A stretch of 64,000 bases of DNA, taken from assembly GCA_025174535.1 (NCBI GenBank), contig JALBUN010000010.1:310001-374000 (forward strand), written 5' to 3'. Positions 33,201 through 44,257 of this stretch are shown here, one piece after another (position 1 is the stretch's first letter; each line of letters begins with the position of its first letter). The notes under the pieces are model-generated. The model saw only the letters and a program-made list of their open reading frames with translations, was not told where the DNA came from and searched no databases. A program made the position numbers and the translations under genes. This DNA is from Cantharellus purpuraceus. Taxonomy: Eukaryota; Basidiomycota; Agaricomycetes; Cantharellales; Hydnaceae.

Positions 33201-34731
33201 ATGATCCCGACGATACCCACCCTTTTTGCCGGCAAACTCGCCGCGGTCTGGTTGCTGCTGCTGCTGCTGCAGCCGGCGTACGCACAGTACCAATTGGCGA
33301 GGGAGTACTCTGGGAGTTCGTTTTTCGATCGATGGCAGTTTTATGACCACTGTAGGTGTCGAGTCACTCGTCATTGTCCTTTGCGTTTTATTCATCATCT
33401 ACGTCGTGTACCACGACCCCCTCCTCGCCCTCTAAAAACCTGCACTACACACCCGCCAAACAGTCGACAACCTCACAAACGGCGACGTCATATTCGTGTC
33501 CTCGCAGGTCGCATCCAGCTCGCAGCTCGCTTTTGTCAACTCTGCCGGCAACGCCGTTATCAAAGTGGACAACACGACCACCGTGCCGTTTAACCAGAAA
33601 CGCAACACGGTGCGGATCTCGACGACGGATACGTACGGTGTGGGGAGCGTGTGGGTGGCGGATATGGTGCATGTGCCGTTTGGGTGCAGGTGCGTGGATG
33701 TCGGCTCTTGCTGGTGGCTCGTGAGCTTATCGTGTTTAGCGTCTGGCCGGCGTGGTGGAGTCAGGCGACGACGTGGCCGCAGGGCGGCGAGATCGATACG
33801 TTTGAAGGAGTGAACCTAGCCACGCATAACCAGTTGTCTCTTCACACGGAGCCCGTACGTGCCGTTCCCCTCTCGCACCATGACTGCCCAGCGACTCACT
33901 TGTACGGCTCCTCTCACACACCAGGGCTGCACCCTCGCCCAGTCGAGCGCGTCCATGAGCGGGCTGCTCAACTCGACCGACTGCTCGTTCTCGGCCAACT
34001 CGAACCAGGGGTGTATCGTCACGGACCCGCAGACGGCGAGCTACGGTGCGGCGTTTGCGGCGGCGGGTGGGGGCGTGTTCGTCACGGAGTTGGCGGAGAA
34101 GGGCGTGTCGATTTGGTTTTACCCCGTGCGTGTTCTTCTGAGGGGTTCAGGCGTTGGATGGGGAGGCTGACTGGGTGGCAGAGGGCGTCTGTTCCGTCGT
34201 CGTTGACGGGTAGTGCGGGCAGCCTCGACACGTCGACGCTGGGCAAGCCTGTTGCGAATTACCCGGCGCAGGGGTGTGCCGTCGACAATTTCTTCCAGCC
34301 TCAGCACTTGATACTTGATATCACACTGTGCGGTGGGTTTTTTCGTGTCCTCTTTTATTTCCTTTCGCTGACGCTTCTCTCTAGGTGACTTGTAAGTAAC
34401 ACACACTACGCGTGGTTTGGCGGGGTTAACGCCACGCCTGGTTAGTGCGGGAAGCCCAGGAATATTTGCCCAGACGTGCAACGGGACGTGCTACAACGAC
34501 TGGGTGATTGGCTCGCCGTCGGTCTACAATGACGCGTACTTTGAGGTCAAAAACGTCAGGGTGTACCAAAACTCGAGTCTCATTAGCAGCGCCAGTGCCA
34601 GCGCGACCGGTTCTGGCGGTTCGCCCAGTTCCACGCGCGCCTCGGGGGCTTCGAGGGTGGTGGCGGGGACGCTGGGGGCTGGACAGGTGGTGGCGGTGGT
34701 GGTGGCGGTGGCGGCGTGGGCGATGGTCTAG
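33201..34731 (+). CDS. GH16 endo-beta-1,3(4)-glucanase-like, GPI-anchor signal (paralog 2)
   Basis: Exons 33201-33351, 33464-33689, 33740-33854, 33925-34125, 34182-34332, 34385-34391, 34446-34731; 1137 nt, 378 residues. Signal peptide with a long Leu run (LAAVWLLLLLLQPAYAQ). Same domain order as paralog 1; exons 2, 3, 4 and 6 have identical lengths in both. Catalytic motif GEIDTFEGVN. The C terminus is Ser/Gly-rich then Val/Ala-rich hydrophobic, again GPI-like. GC content at third positions is clearly higher than in paralog 1, so the two have drifted apart or had different conversion histories. Confidence 0.93.
34385..34391 (+). other. 7-nt microexon in GH16 paralog 2
   Basis: GTGACTT flanked by introns 34333-34384 and 34392-34445. 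Identical to the microexon of paralog 1 although the flanking introns have diverged. Confidence 0.9.
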
Positions 34732-35373
34732 GGGAGTGGTGGTGCGTGCTGGGCACGGTGGCAAGGACTTTTAGTGGTGATGCGGTGGTACGGACTTGTG
34801 ATGTTTCTAGCAGCACCTTATGAGGAGATACACTAATATCGCTATATGGGTGAACTTGTATCCATCGATGACGAGGAGCACCCCATTTCGGTTTGATACC
34901 CGTACGCACGCTTGGCAACCATGTACAATAATAGACAAATGCCGTTCTCCAGAAAGAGTGAGCAAGGGTACTAATTAGGGTGCATACGGCTGCAGTAACC
35001 AAGTGTTCGCCAGGGTTTGTGCTCCACTGTCAGTTTTGAGTTTGGGCAGGTGGAGCATCAGGGGCAGAAGGCGGGGTGCCTCCGTCGACGTCGCATAGCG
35101 TGGCGGGATCACGTGCAGTGGTCACGTGTTCTGGGGACCACCATGGCTTGGGCACGGCTTAAACAGGGAAGACAAGGGCAACAAGGGTAGTTCAATGCCA
35201 TGTTGGGTCCTAGGCAACCGTCGTTTCCGGGCGTGAATGTCGCGCATTACTCCCGAAATTCATCGATCATATCACTAGCTGTCATGCAGCGCACATGACG
35301 CACACTCCCCATCTGATATAAAAACGGTGCCCCCAGAGCCATCGCAGCCACCGTTTCCGCTTCGACGCCCGCC
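34732..35373. other. intergenic region upstream of trehalase
   Basis: No gene. Contains the TATA-like box described separately. Confidence 0.4.
35316..35323 (+). promoter_or_regulatory. TATA box of the trehalase gene
   Basis: TATAAAAA located 58 bp upstream of the ATG at 35374, a usual fungal spacing. Confidence 0.55.
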
Positions 35374-38300
35374 ATGATCAGGGCGTTGTCTCTCTTGCTC
35401 GTGACCCGCAGCGCACTGGCGCAGACAACGAATGTCTCCAGCGCCACAGCGTCCGCGACGCCCACCGTCGCCGCCGTGTCCACCTCCGTTCCCAGCCCCA
35501 CGCTCCCGCTCAACGCCACGCTCCCGTCCCAGGCCGCCGTGCCCCCCACGCAGGCGTGGTGTCCCAGCAAGATATTCTGCGCGAGCCAGGTAGTGTCTGC
35601 ACGTTTCCCATACGCGCGCGCGCGGGAAGGCTGAGAAGACGCGTGTGTGGCGCAATAGCTCTTGCAGTCCGTGAACCTCGCCCAGCCGTACGTCGACTCG
35701 AAGACGTTTGTGGACAAGCCCACCAACGGCTCCGCGAATCACACCCTGGCCGACTTTGACGCGCTCGATGCGAACGGCACGGGGCGCATCACGGAGGGCC
35801 AGATTGTGCGGTTTCTAGAGCAGGATTTCGTGCGTCCGAATCTCCACAGCCCCCCCCCCAGGTCTGACCTGCACGTGTAGAAAGGCGAGGGCCTCGAGCT
35901 CGAGGCCCTCCAGCTGGCCAACTTTACACCCGCGCCCCCCTTCCTCAAAAACGTGACAGACCCCCTGCTCCACGCGTGGTCCCAAACCGTGCACGGCTTT
36001 TGGACGCAGCTGATCCGCGGCACGAACACGTCCACCCTGTGCTCCGGCGGAGAGTGCGAGAGCACGCTGATACCGTTGAACCATTCCTTTGTTGTGCCTG
36101 GTGGCAGGTTTAGAGAACAGTGCACGTCGTCCCCCCGCGTGGTCAGCGCACCTACTGACACTGTCGAACAGACTATTGGGACAGCTACTTCATCGTCGAG
36201 GGTCTCATCAAGTCCGAGCTGTTCAGCATTGTCAACTCTACTCTGCAAAACTTTATGGATGAGATCGATCGCTTCGGGTTTATACCCAACGGCGGACGCA
36301 TATATTACCTCAATAGATCACAGCCGCCGCTGTTTGTCCACGTACGCTCGCGTCGGTTGCGTGTGGCGTGTGATGAGACTGACGCAGACGGTGACAGATG
36401 TTGTTCAACTACGTCAAAGCATCGGGAGATGCGGCGATTTTGAAACGAGCCCTGCCGCTTGCCGAGGTGCGTGTCCGCGTTTAGCCCCCCTCTTTGTTTG
36501 CTCAGCCGAGGTCCTGTCGCCAGACTGAACTCCAATGGTGGAAAGACAAGCGCACGGTCAATATCACGTCTCCCTACACGAACCATACCCACGCCGTTGC
36601 GCATTACGCCGTTGATATCAATACGGCGCCCAGACCCGAGGTGTGTTTGCACCCTATTTTTCGTCTGCATTCCCTCTTGTTTCCTACATGTATCCTCCTC
36701 TACAGTCCTACCTCCAAGATTACCAGACCGTGAACGGCGCAGGCGCAGACGACATTGTCACCAACTTTACGGCACAGGAGCAAGCGGCGATCTACGCAGA
36801 ATTGGCGAGCGGTGCCGAGACGGGTGCGTGAATGCCATCATCGACGCTTTCTTTTTTTAGCGCGTGTGCTCATGCGCGACACAGGCTGGGATTATTCGTC
36901 TCGTTGGGTGAAGCAGCCTTTCCTTGGGAACCTGACGTTTAACTTGCCTGCGCTTCGCACGCTGAATGTGAGAAATACGACGCCGGTGGATTTGAACAGT
37001 ATATTGTGTGGGTGCTCCCACACCTTCTCCTTCGCGTGCTGGCGTTCATGCTTCTGGGGCATAGACAATGCGAGGCGGCGTCTGGCAGATCTCTACGAGC
37101 TTCCCACGGCACATGGACATTCTGGCTCCCACGCTGCGAACGCGGTGTCGAACGGCACCTCTCCAGCGGGCCGCGCCGCCTTTCATCGTGCCCAAGCCAA
37201 GCTGCTCCGCAGTGCGATTCTCGATCTCTTCTGGGACTCGAAGAAGCTGGCGTTTTATGATTTTAACAGGACGTCTCATGCGAGGGGGACGGTGCGTTGA
37301 ATTTCCTTTTACTGGAGTTGCGTGCATGTTTGTTTTCGGAAGGATTGATGATGGTTGGCAGGTGTTCTCTGCGGCGACGTTTTACCCTCTTTGGAACGGC
37401 ATCGTACCCGAGGAAGTGACGTCGAATTGGAAGAATGCGTTTGGCGCGTTTGCGTCGTTGAATATGGTGCTGAACAAGTGGGGTTTTTTCTCTCGTTTCT
37501 TTAGGTGACGATGTTGTGTGTGTGTCGCGCATGCTGATGTGTGTGAAGGTATAATGGCACGATGCCCGTTACGTTCCTCGAAACAGGTTTACAATGGTAC
37601 AGCCGCTCTTTCTCATATTAGCACACCAACTAACGCCCCCTATGAATGACACAGGGACTGGCCCAACACCTGGCCCCCGCACCAATACATCGCGCTGCAA
37701 GCCCTGCGCGCGCTCCCCTCGAACGTGACGGCCCATGCGCTGCCGCGCCCGAAGAAAGGCACGCAGACGACGTTTGACTTGGTGCCTGCGGGGCAGCTGG
37801 GGATCACGGCGGGGCAGCTGTTCGCGCAGACGATTGATGGGGGGGCGGCGTTCCCGGTGGGGGAGGATGTGAATCGGTTGGGGGGGACGGTGGTGAATGG
37901 GGGGAATGCGACGGGGGGGGAGGAGGGGTGGGCGAGGGTGTTGGAGAGGGAGTTGAGTAATAGGTATATTACGAGTGCGTTTTGTAATTGGTGCGTGGTT
38001 TTTTTTTGGGGGGGGGGGGGGGCTGATGGTTGATGGCTGATGTGGGTTTTTTTTTATATCTGTCGCGTTTCGATGATGGATAGGCATGCGACGGGTGGTG
38101 CGATCCCGGGGTTGCTGCCAAGGCTGCCGGACGACCAGTTGAACGTGACCTTGAGTCTTAACAATACGGGGATTGTGAGTGTGGCGTGTTTGTCGCTGTT
38201 CTTTGTTTGTGTGTGTGTGTGTGTGTGTGTGTTTGTTGGACTTATACGTGTTTTCGATGTAGATGTTTGAAAAGTTTTCAGTGTTGGATGTGGATGCTGC

Positions 38301-38525
38301 AGGTCGTGGGGGTGAATATACTGTGCAGGTATGTTTTTCGTCTCTTGTTTTTCTTCTCGGTTATTGGCGTGTATCGGTTTTTCATTCACGGCCTTCTTCA
38401 CGCCACGTTATCAGGCTGGGTTTGGGTGGACAAACGGCGTTGCGTTGTGGGTTGCGGGAGAGTATGGGGAGCTTCTCGTGGCGCCGGATTGTCCGGTGCT
38501 GTTGCCGGCTAATTCGACATTGTGA
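35374..38525 (+). CDS. secreted acid trehalase, GH37
   Basis: Hydrolyses trehalose to two glucoses. Fifteen exons: 35374-35589, 35659-35829, 35881-36121, 36172-36341, 36398-36466, 36524-36640, 36707-36823, 36885-37007, 37065-37292, 37362-37477, 37549-37596, 37655-37990, 38084-38174, 38263-38328, 38415-38525; 2220 nt, 739 residues. Signal peptide (IRALSLLLVTRSALAQ), many N-glycosylation sites. GH37 signatures PGGRFREQYYWDSYF, the trehalase repeat AVAHYAVDINTAPRPE, and LQWDWPNTWPPHQ are intact. The intron at 36122-36171 starts with GC rather than GT; only this choice gives the conserved EQYYWDSY and a continuous frame. The last third is extremely G-rich on the coding strand. Confidence 0.94.
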
Positions 38526-38881
38526 GGAAAAGTGTGTGGGGGGTGTGATGATGTGTATGATGATGATGTGTATGATGGTGTGTAATGAAGGGGGGTACGA
38601 TTATGATGTCTGAGGATGTGTGATGATGATCTTTACGAGTGTTCGTTATATACAAGCGATGTTGAGGGTGGTGGTGGTGGTGTGTAGTTGGGTGGTCTCG
38701 AGAGATTAGTGTACCAGTGGATGTTGTGACGTGAATTTAAAAGTCCTCCTTATATAGTCAAATTCTTGGGTGCGCCAAGAGCGAGCGATACTTGAATATT
38801 GTGCACACGGCCTGATGGTTGATACACACTAACTGCTGAATTTGTAGATACAGACAGACGCTATCCGTGATACAACAAACC
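38526..38881. other. convergent 3' ends of trehalase and permease
   Basis: 356 bp between stop codons, with TGATG-type simple repeats near 38550-38620. No gene. Confidence 0.4.
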
Positions 38882-41663
38882 TCATTCTGCCTTCTCGTCA
38901 ACAGGCACGGCATTCGGACCTGTAGCCTTTGACGTCGACGCCGACGCCGACGCCGACGCGGTTTCCCCGACAAGGATGGTCCTGACGGGTCCTCGGAAGT
39001 GATGTCTTCCGTATGTGAGCCACGCGAGGAGGATGAAGGCGAGCAGCCCGCCGATGGCTACGATTGAGTAGTTCATGTTGAGGGCGGTGACGGGGCGTGA
39101 GGTGGGGAGGATGAAGAGGATAGAGATGAATGTCGTGAACTGGAAGAAAAGAGAGGGGGAAAAGAGAGAGAGGGGGGGGGGGGAGATACGTTAGAGACGG
39201 GAGAGAGTGTGTGGATGGTTGTGCGGACTGACGAGAAGGCTGGCGATGTTCATGGGTCGGCTGTATTTCCCCAGGTGAAAGGGTCCTTGGTGACGCAGAC
39301 TTGTGGTCAGAGGGGTGTGTGTGTGTGTGGGGGGGTGCTATCAAATCGCGCACGCAGCAGAGTGGTAGAGTGGCACCCCTACCTGTCAGGCCAGACCACG
39401 CGGACCATGATGGGCATGCCGTAGGAAAGCATGACCGAAATAGCGGCACCTGCGGACCGGTTATATGGAGGGGGTGGTTCTCCATGAGCTGTATTTGGGA
39501 ACACGTACTGGAAAGAATGGCATTGACTAGCAGAGCGTTGCCATTACTGTCAGATGTCTGCAGTGGAGTTGAGAAACAGAAACAGAAACATACACGCGAC
39601 GGGGGAGCCGATGTATGCGCAACATATGACGGAGCCCACGAGGACGCTGATCCAGACGCCAAGCCACGGCGCTTGGCCACCCGTCAGAGACATGAACGAC
39701 GACTTGAACGGCAAGGCGTTGTCCCGTGCGAGTGCATAGAAAAGCCGAGACGAAGCCGTCCATGCTCTAGAAACGACTTGCAAGGTCAAATGACTGCGGA
39801 AAAGATGGGGGTAGAAACACGCATACGTCACGGAAGCGAAAAACCTGGCCAAGGAGAAGCACGGTCACCGGGATCCGGAGATAAAGGAGGACTCACTGTG
39901 CGCTACATATGATGACCAGGCTGGCCATCGTCAAATTTCTCCCAACGGCATCAAAGTAAAGTTGGGCGATCGGAATACTGAACGATGTAGCCTGAACAGA
40001 CGCGATGGATTGGACGGAGAACAGCAAGGCTATCATGTAGATGAGGCCAATGAACCAACTCCCCGCGATAGAGGATACTATGAGCGGCGGTGAGTTTGTG
40101 TTTTGCACCGTCCATGCATGCTTACCGATGGCGATCGGTGCAAGTATCTCTGCTCGCTGCGACTCTTCGGCGACTATGGCCTTATTCAGTAGGTTTTCCC
40201 CAAAGGATTATAGTGAGCTTTCCTTGCGCAGCTGTCTCGCACCCTTCGAGGGTATATACGGCCTGTGAGAGATGAGGAATGGGGATCAGGAGCGAGTGAA
40301 CGAGAGTACTTGGAGGAATCCGAGAAGAACCACAAAGCCACTGTTGCCCCAACCTGTAAAGTTTTCAAGGTCTGTGAAGACAAAGTTGGCGGTGTTCTGT
40401 ATGCGCATGAATAAACAATGAGGGTATAATTCATATGAATCACCTTGTGTGGCGCTTTGACTAAGAGAGATATAACGAGGAATACGGTACCGCCTAGAGT
40501 CCACCATACTATCGCAAACACGATGAGTATGGCAAACCGACCGAAGCGCTACACACTTGAGGTGCTCTACTAAATACCAGACTCACGGTTGACCTTGGAG
40601 ACGGTTCCAATCGCACGGGTTCCAATGGTATTGATGATGCCGCTGAGAATATTGATGCCCCACGCTATGGCTGCAATCTCAACTGGGGAGACAATGTCAG
40701 GTCAGCGTCATGGTGACGAAATGTAGCAAAACGTCCTACCTCTCTTCAGACTCACGCCAGTGCCAACTTCGGCTAACGAGGCAATGTAGAGGGCAGTGCT
40801 GCGAAGAAAGGATACATGCAGGTCAACCTTGCAAGGAAGTGTGTGTTCACCTGAGGTTTCCGGAACAGCCGGTGAAGATCATTGCAAATGTGTACAGCAG
40901 CCCAGTTGTGAATCTAACGCAAACAATCATATGTCGGCGGTCAAACAGATTGGACATGAAGCTGACCCGAGAGCCGGATAATCTGGCGCCATGTTGCAGA
41001 CCCAATAGTACTAAGAAAGAATCAGGCAATTCTGGTTCATAGTGATGCTTAGATGTCGTTACCAGTCCACCCATGGTAGGAAGAGCGCTGCATATCTCCC
41101 CAAGACAAAGGGCAATTGAAAACATAAAGAGCGAGCATATCTTGAAATTATCCGAAAGATCAACAAATGACGAGTGGGCTCGGAATGACATACGTTCCAT
41201 CCCCAAAAGAGGCTCAGGGGTCCGCCTGTCGTAAACCAATGGTGATGCCATCGACTGTCTTTAAAACCTACAAGTACTTACCAGAGAACAAACTGCAAAC
41301 ATGAACATATTGCTTACTTGGGCAACATCAGCGTTAACATAACTCGGCTGACTCTTACCCCGTTTGAAAAGCACTCGACATTCCTACAAAGTTTTTCATC
41401 AACAGATTTCTCAAGCCCTTCAAATAAACATTTACCTGTTAAAATTCCAATGGCACTGCGTGGTCCGATAAATAAATATAGCGTCGGTGTGACCGTTGAA
41501 GGAGCTAGATTCTATACCAAAAGCTGATTCCAATGACACCCAAGAAACTCATATCTCGTTTAAACTGCGGTGCATATCCAAGCTCTCGCAGGCGCATATC
41601 AGAGTCGATGATCGCTTCAGAAGGCGGAGCCGTAGAATAAGCATTGTCGTTTGATGGAGACAT
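38882..41663 (-). CDS. amino acid/GABA/choline-type permease (APC superfamily)
   Basis: Multi-pass plasma-membrane or vacuolar transporter. The first ATG is at 41663 (MSPSNDNAYST). Supported 5' exons: 41518-41663, 41436-41455 (20 nt), 41359-41383, 41282-41292 (11 nt), 41194-41225, 41063-41140, 40967-41010, 40851-40913, 40740-40798, 40594-40682, 40444-40548, 40310-40396, 40224-40262, 40126-40180; later exons run to 38882. Motifs: LGYAPQFKRDMSFLGVIGISF (N-terminal), SSAFQTGLFSGGP, LCLGEICSALPTMGG, YTLEGCETAAQ and AEES, ALARDNALPF. At least ten hydrophobic segments. The C-terminal tail is Ser/Ala-rich, cytosolic. The intron 40181-40223 has a GG instead of GT donor, and splicing near 39800 is uncertain. 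Substrate not predictable. Shares a 324-bp intergenic region with the GH20 gene. Confidence 0.88.
41282..41292 (-). other. 11-nt microexon in the permease gene
   Basis: TTTGTTCTCTG on the coding strand between GT-AG introns; encodes part of Gly-Leu-Phe-Ser-Gly in transmembrane segment 1-2. Exon 2 of the same gene is 20 nt (41436-41455). Confidence 0.8.
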
Positions 41664-41987
41664 GGAAGCCAACGGCGTGCTAACAAGGACACGTTGCTGT
41701 TGCAAGTAATGTTACACCTGTTGATACTCTTAAGAGATTTCTGGCTTATTGTTATTAGTTATCATAGTTATCGCGCCTTATCGTTATGTGGGGTAATAAG
41801 TCACGAGCCTGCTATAGGAGTCACGCGACTTACCATGTTAATTTGGGAGACGATCGCCAGCAACCCTTCGCTTCAGCCACTTCCCATGAGGTGTCTTAGA
41901 CTACATTGCGCTGGCAATGTTTGTAGCTTCATATAAACCAAGACCGTTTGGTTTCATTAGTGCCGGTGCACCTTTGACACTCAGGCT
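41664..41987. promoter_or_regulatory. divergent promoter region, permease / GH20
   Basis: 324 bp between the two start codons. A TATAAA at 41933-41938 lies 50 bp before the GH20 ATG. No clear TATA for the permease side. Confidence 0.5.
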
Positions 41988-44257
41988 ATGGTCTCCCTTC
42001 TCGTCTCGCTGGTGCTTTGCATCCGTTTGGCCGCAGCTCTCTGGCCTATTCCTACCAATCTAAAGACAGGAACAACACCTCTACTTCTCTCCAAGGCCTT
42101 TTCCATTGACGTCAATGTCCCCCAAGCGCCTTCAGATCTTTTTGACGCTGTTTCCAGAACGAAGGCTTTCCTCGTACAGGACAAATTACAGAGACTTGTG
42201 GTCGGCCGTGGCGTGAATGACACACAGAGAATACAGGCAGCCAAGACTCTATCGTCATTGTCGATCTCGATAGTGGGGTCTCGTAGCGTTCAGAGCATTT
42301 CTAAAGAAGCCACCCTTGCTCTCAACGACAGAAACGAGGCATATTCCTTGACAGTGCCATCCGACGGTTCTGCAGCCAAACTGACCGCTCAATCGACCCT
42401 AGGCCTTTTTCGAGGTTTGGTGCTTTCACTTTTACTGCCATTTTTTGAATTTACTACGCCACCTAGGTCTCACGACCTTCAGTCAGCTGTGGTATCAGCT
42501 TCAAGACACCACTTATACTGTGCAGTCTCCAGTAGACATTGTTAACGACTCGCCAGCATACCCATACCGGGGTTTCATGCTTGACACGTCTCGTAATTTG
42601 TGAGTGGTCCCAGTAAATCACATTTACACCCATCTCACTTGGCGATCATCAAGCTTTCCTGTCAGCGATATCGAGCGCACGCTCGATGCTATGAGTTGGG
42701 TCAAAGTGAGCCTTTCCATCATCGTATTTGGAATTCACGCGAACATCCAGAACCTTAGCTCAATAGTTTCCACTGGCATGTCGTGAGTAGAACGCCACTG
42801 TGAAGCAAGTCAGTTTAGCCTCACTGACGAACACTCACAGACGGACACCCAGTCCTGGCCATTGCATGTCGATGTTGCGCCTGAACTGGCTGCGGCTGGA
42901 GCATATTCGTCAGAGTCTGTGTACTCGGCTGCAAATGTAAAGGACATGATATCATACGCAGGAGCAGTCAGTCTGAGTTTGTCTCTTCTGTATTGGGTGT
43001 TCTCACCTTATACTTGGGCATAGCGCGGCATCGATGTCGTTGTGGTAAGTTATGGAATCATCACTATGGAAAATACCTGAATCAGTTACGCTGGCATCGT
43101 AGGAAATAGATACTCCGGGTCATACAGGGTCTATTGTGTACTCTCATCCCGAACTGGTTGCTTGTTCGCAAGCTTCGCCTTGGGGTACATTCGCGAGTGG
43201 TGTGTTTCAAGTTTCTAGCTGAATTCGTTGATTGTCAACTAAATCTCCATCCCTGAAGAACCACCTTCTGGACAGCTCAGATTGGCCTCACCCAAGGGCA
43301 TCGATCTTGCCACTTCAATTTTCAGTTCCGTGGCCTCCATTTTCCCTTCAAAGTACCTCTCCACTGGGGGAGATGAGATTAACACAGCATGCTACGCTCA
43401 TGATAACGAGACACAAGCAGAGTTGCTTGCGAGCGGAAAGACGCTTGAACAGGCTCTTGACAGTTTCACGCAAGCAACGCATAGCGTTCTCAGACAAGCG
43501 GGAAAGACTCCTGTAGTTTGGGAAGAGATGGTCCTCGACCATAATGTCACTTTGTCCAATGACACGATTGCCATGTAAGCTTTCTGTAACTTGCTCATGT
43601 AACCATCGTTAATCTTCTTATTTCAGGGTTTGGCAATCTTCTAAAAATGTTGCTAGTGTAGTGCAGAAAGGGTTCCGTGTCGTCCATGCTGCTTCAGATT
43701 TTCTGTACCTGGTAATGAACGTCTACATTTCCATGTATTTCTCTATAACGCTGAGTTCATTTGCACAGGATTGCGGCGGAGGGGAATGGATTGGTGACGA
43801 CATAGGAAACAGCTGGTGCGATCCTTTCAAGACATGGCAGAAGGTAGGTTACACGACCATGATCCTAGACGCAACTTAACACATCCTCCCAGATCTACTC
43901 GTTTGATCCTCTGGCCAGCCTGACCGCCGATCAGACCAAGCTCATTCTTGGTGGTGAGTTTCCTGCCTCTATGCATCAATGTGTTTTGACTTAGTGAACT
44001 CAGGTGAAACCCTCCTTTGGACTGAGCAATCTGATCCTTCCAATCTGGACCCGATTGTGTGGCCGCGTACAGCAGCATCCGCTGAAGTGTTCTGGACTGG
44101 CCCTACCCTTCCGGATGGCACCCCACGCAGCGGCTCCGAGGCTTTGCCAAGGTTGCATGATATCAGATACAGATTTGTTCAACGAGGGGTCAGAGCGATC
44201 GCCCTCCAGCCTCAGTGGTGTGCACTGCGGCCGCAGCTTTGCAATTTGAATGCTTAA
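41988..44257 (+). CDS. GH20 beta-N-acetylhexosaminidase
   Basis: Releases terminal GlcNAc/GalNAc, chiefly from chitin oligomers. Exons: 41988-42414, 42467-42599, 42654-42705, 42759-42782, 42841-42966, 43024-43044, 43103-43199, 43259-43574, 43627-43711, 43769-43843, 43893-43953, 44004-44257; 1671 nt, 556 residues. Signal peptide (LLVSLVLCIRLAAALWP). GH20b-like N-terminal domain, then the barrel: YRGFMLDTSRNFFPV, SWVKLNSFHWHVTD, EIDTPGHTGS, and the catalytic Asp-Glu in LSTGGDEINTAC. PVVWEEM and GETLLWTEQSDPSNLDPIVW line the substrate pocket. Exons of 24 and 21 nt are present. The C terminus is Cys-containing (CALRPQLC), as in secreted fungal enzymes. Confidence 0.94.

Noticed and set aside
35739..36248. 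Minus-strand frame of 169 codons within trehalase
   Set aside because: Antisense shadow of the GC-rich trehalase exons; no homology to known proteins.
42706..42782. Apparent frame break in GH20 before the FHWH motif
   Set aside because: Using the acceptor at 42758 gives exon 42759-42782 (LNSFHWHV) in the right phase, so the gene is intact.
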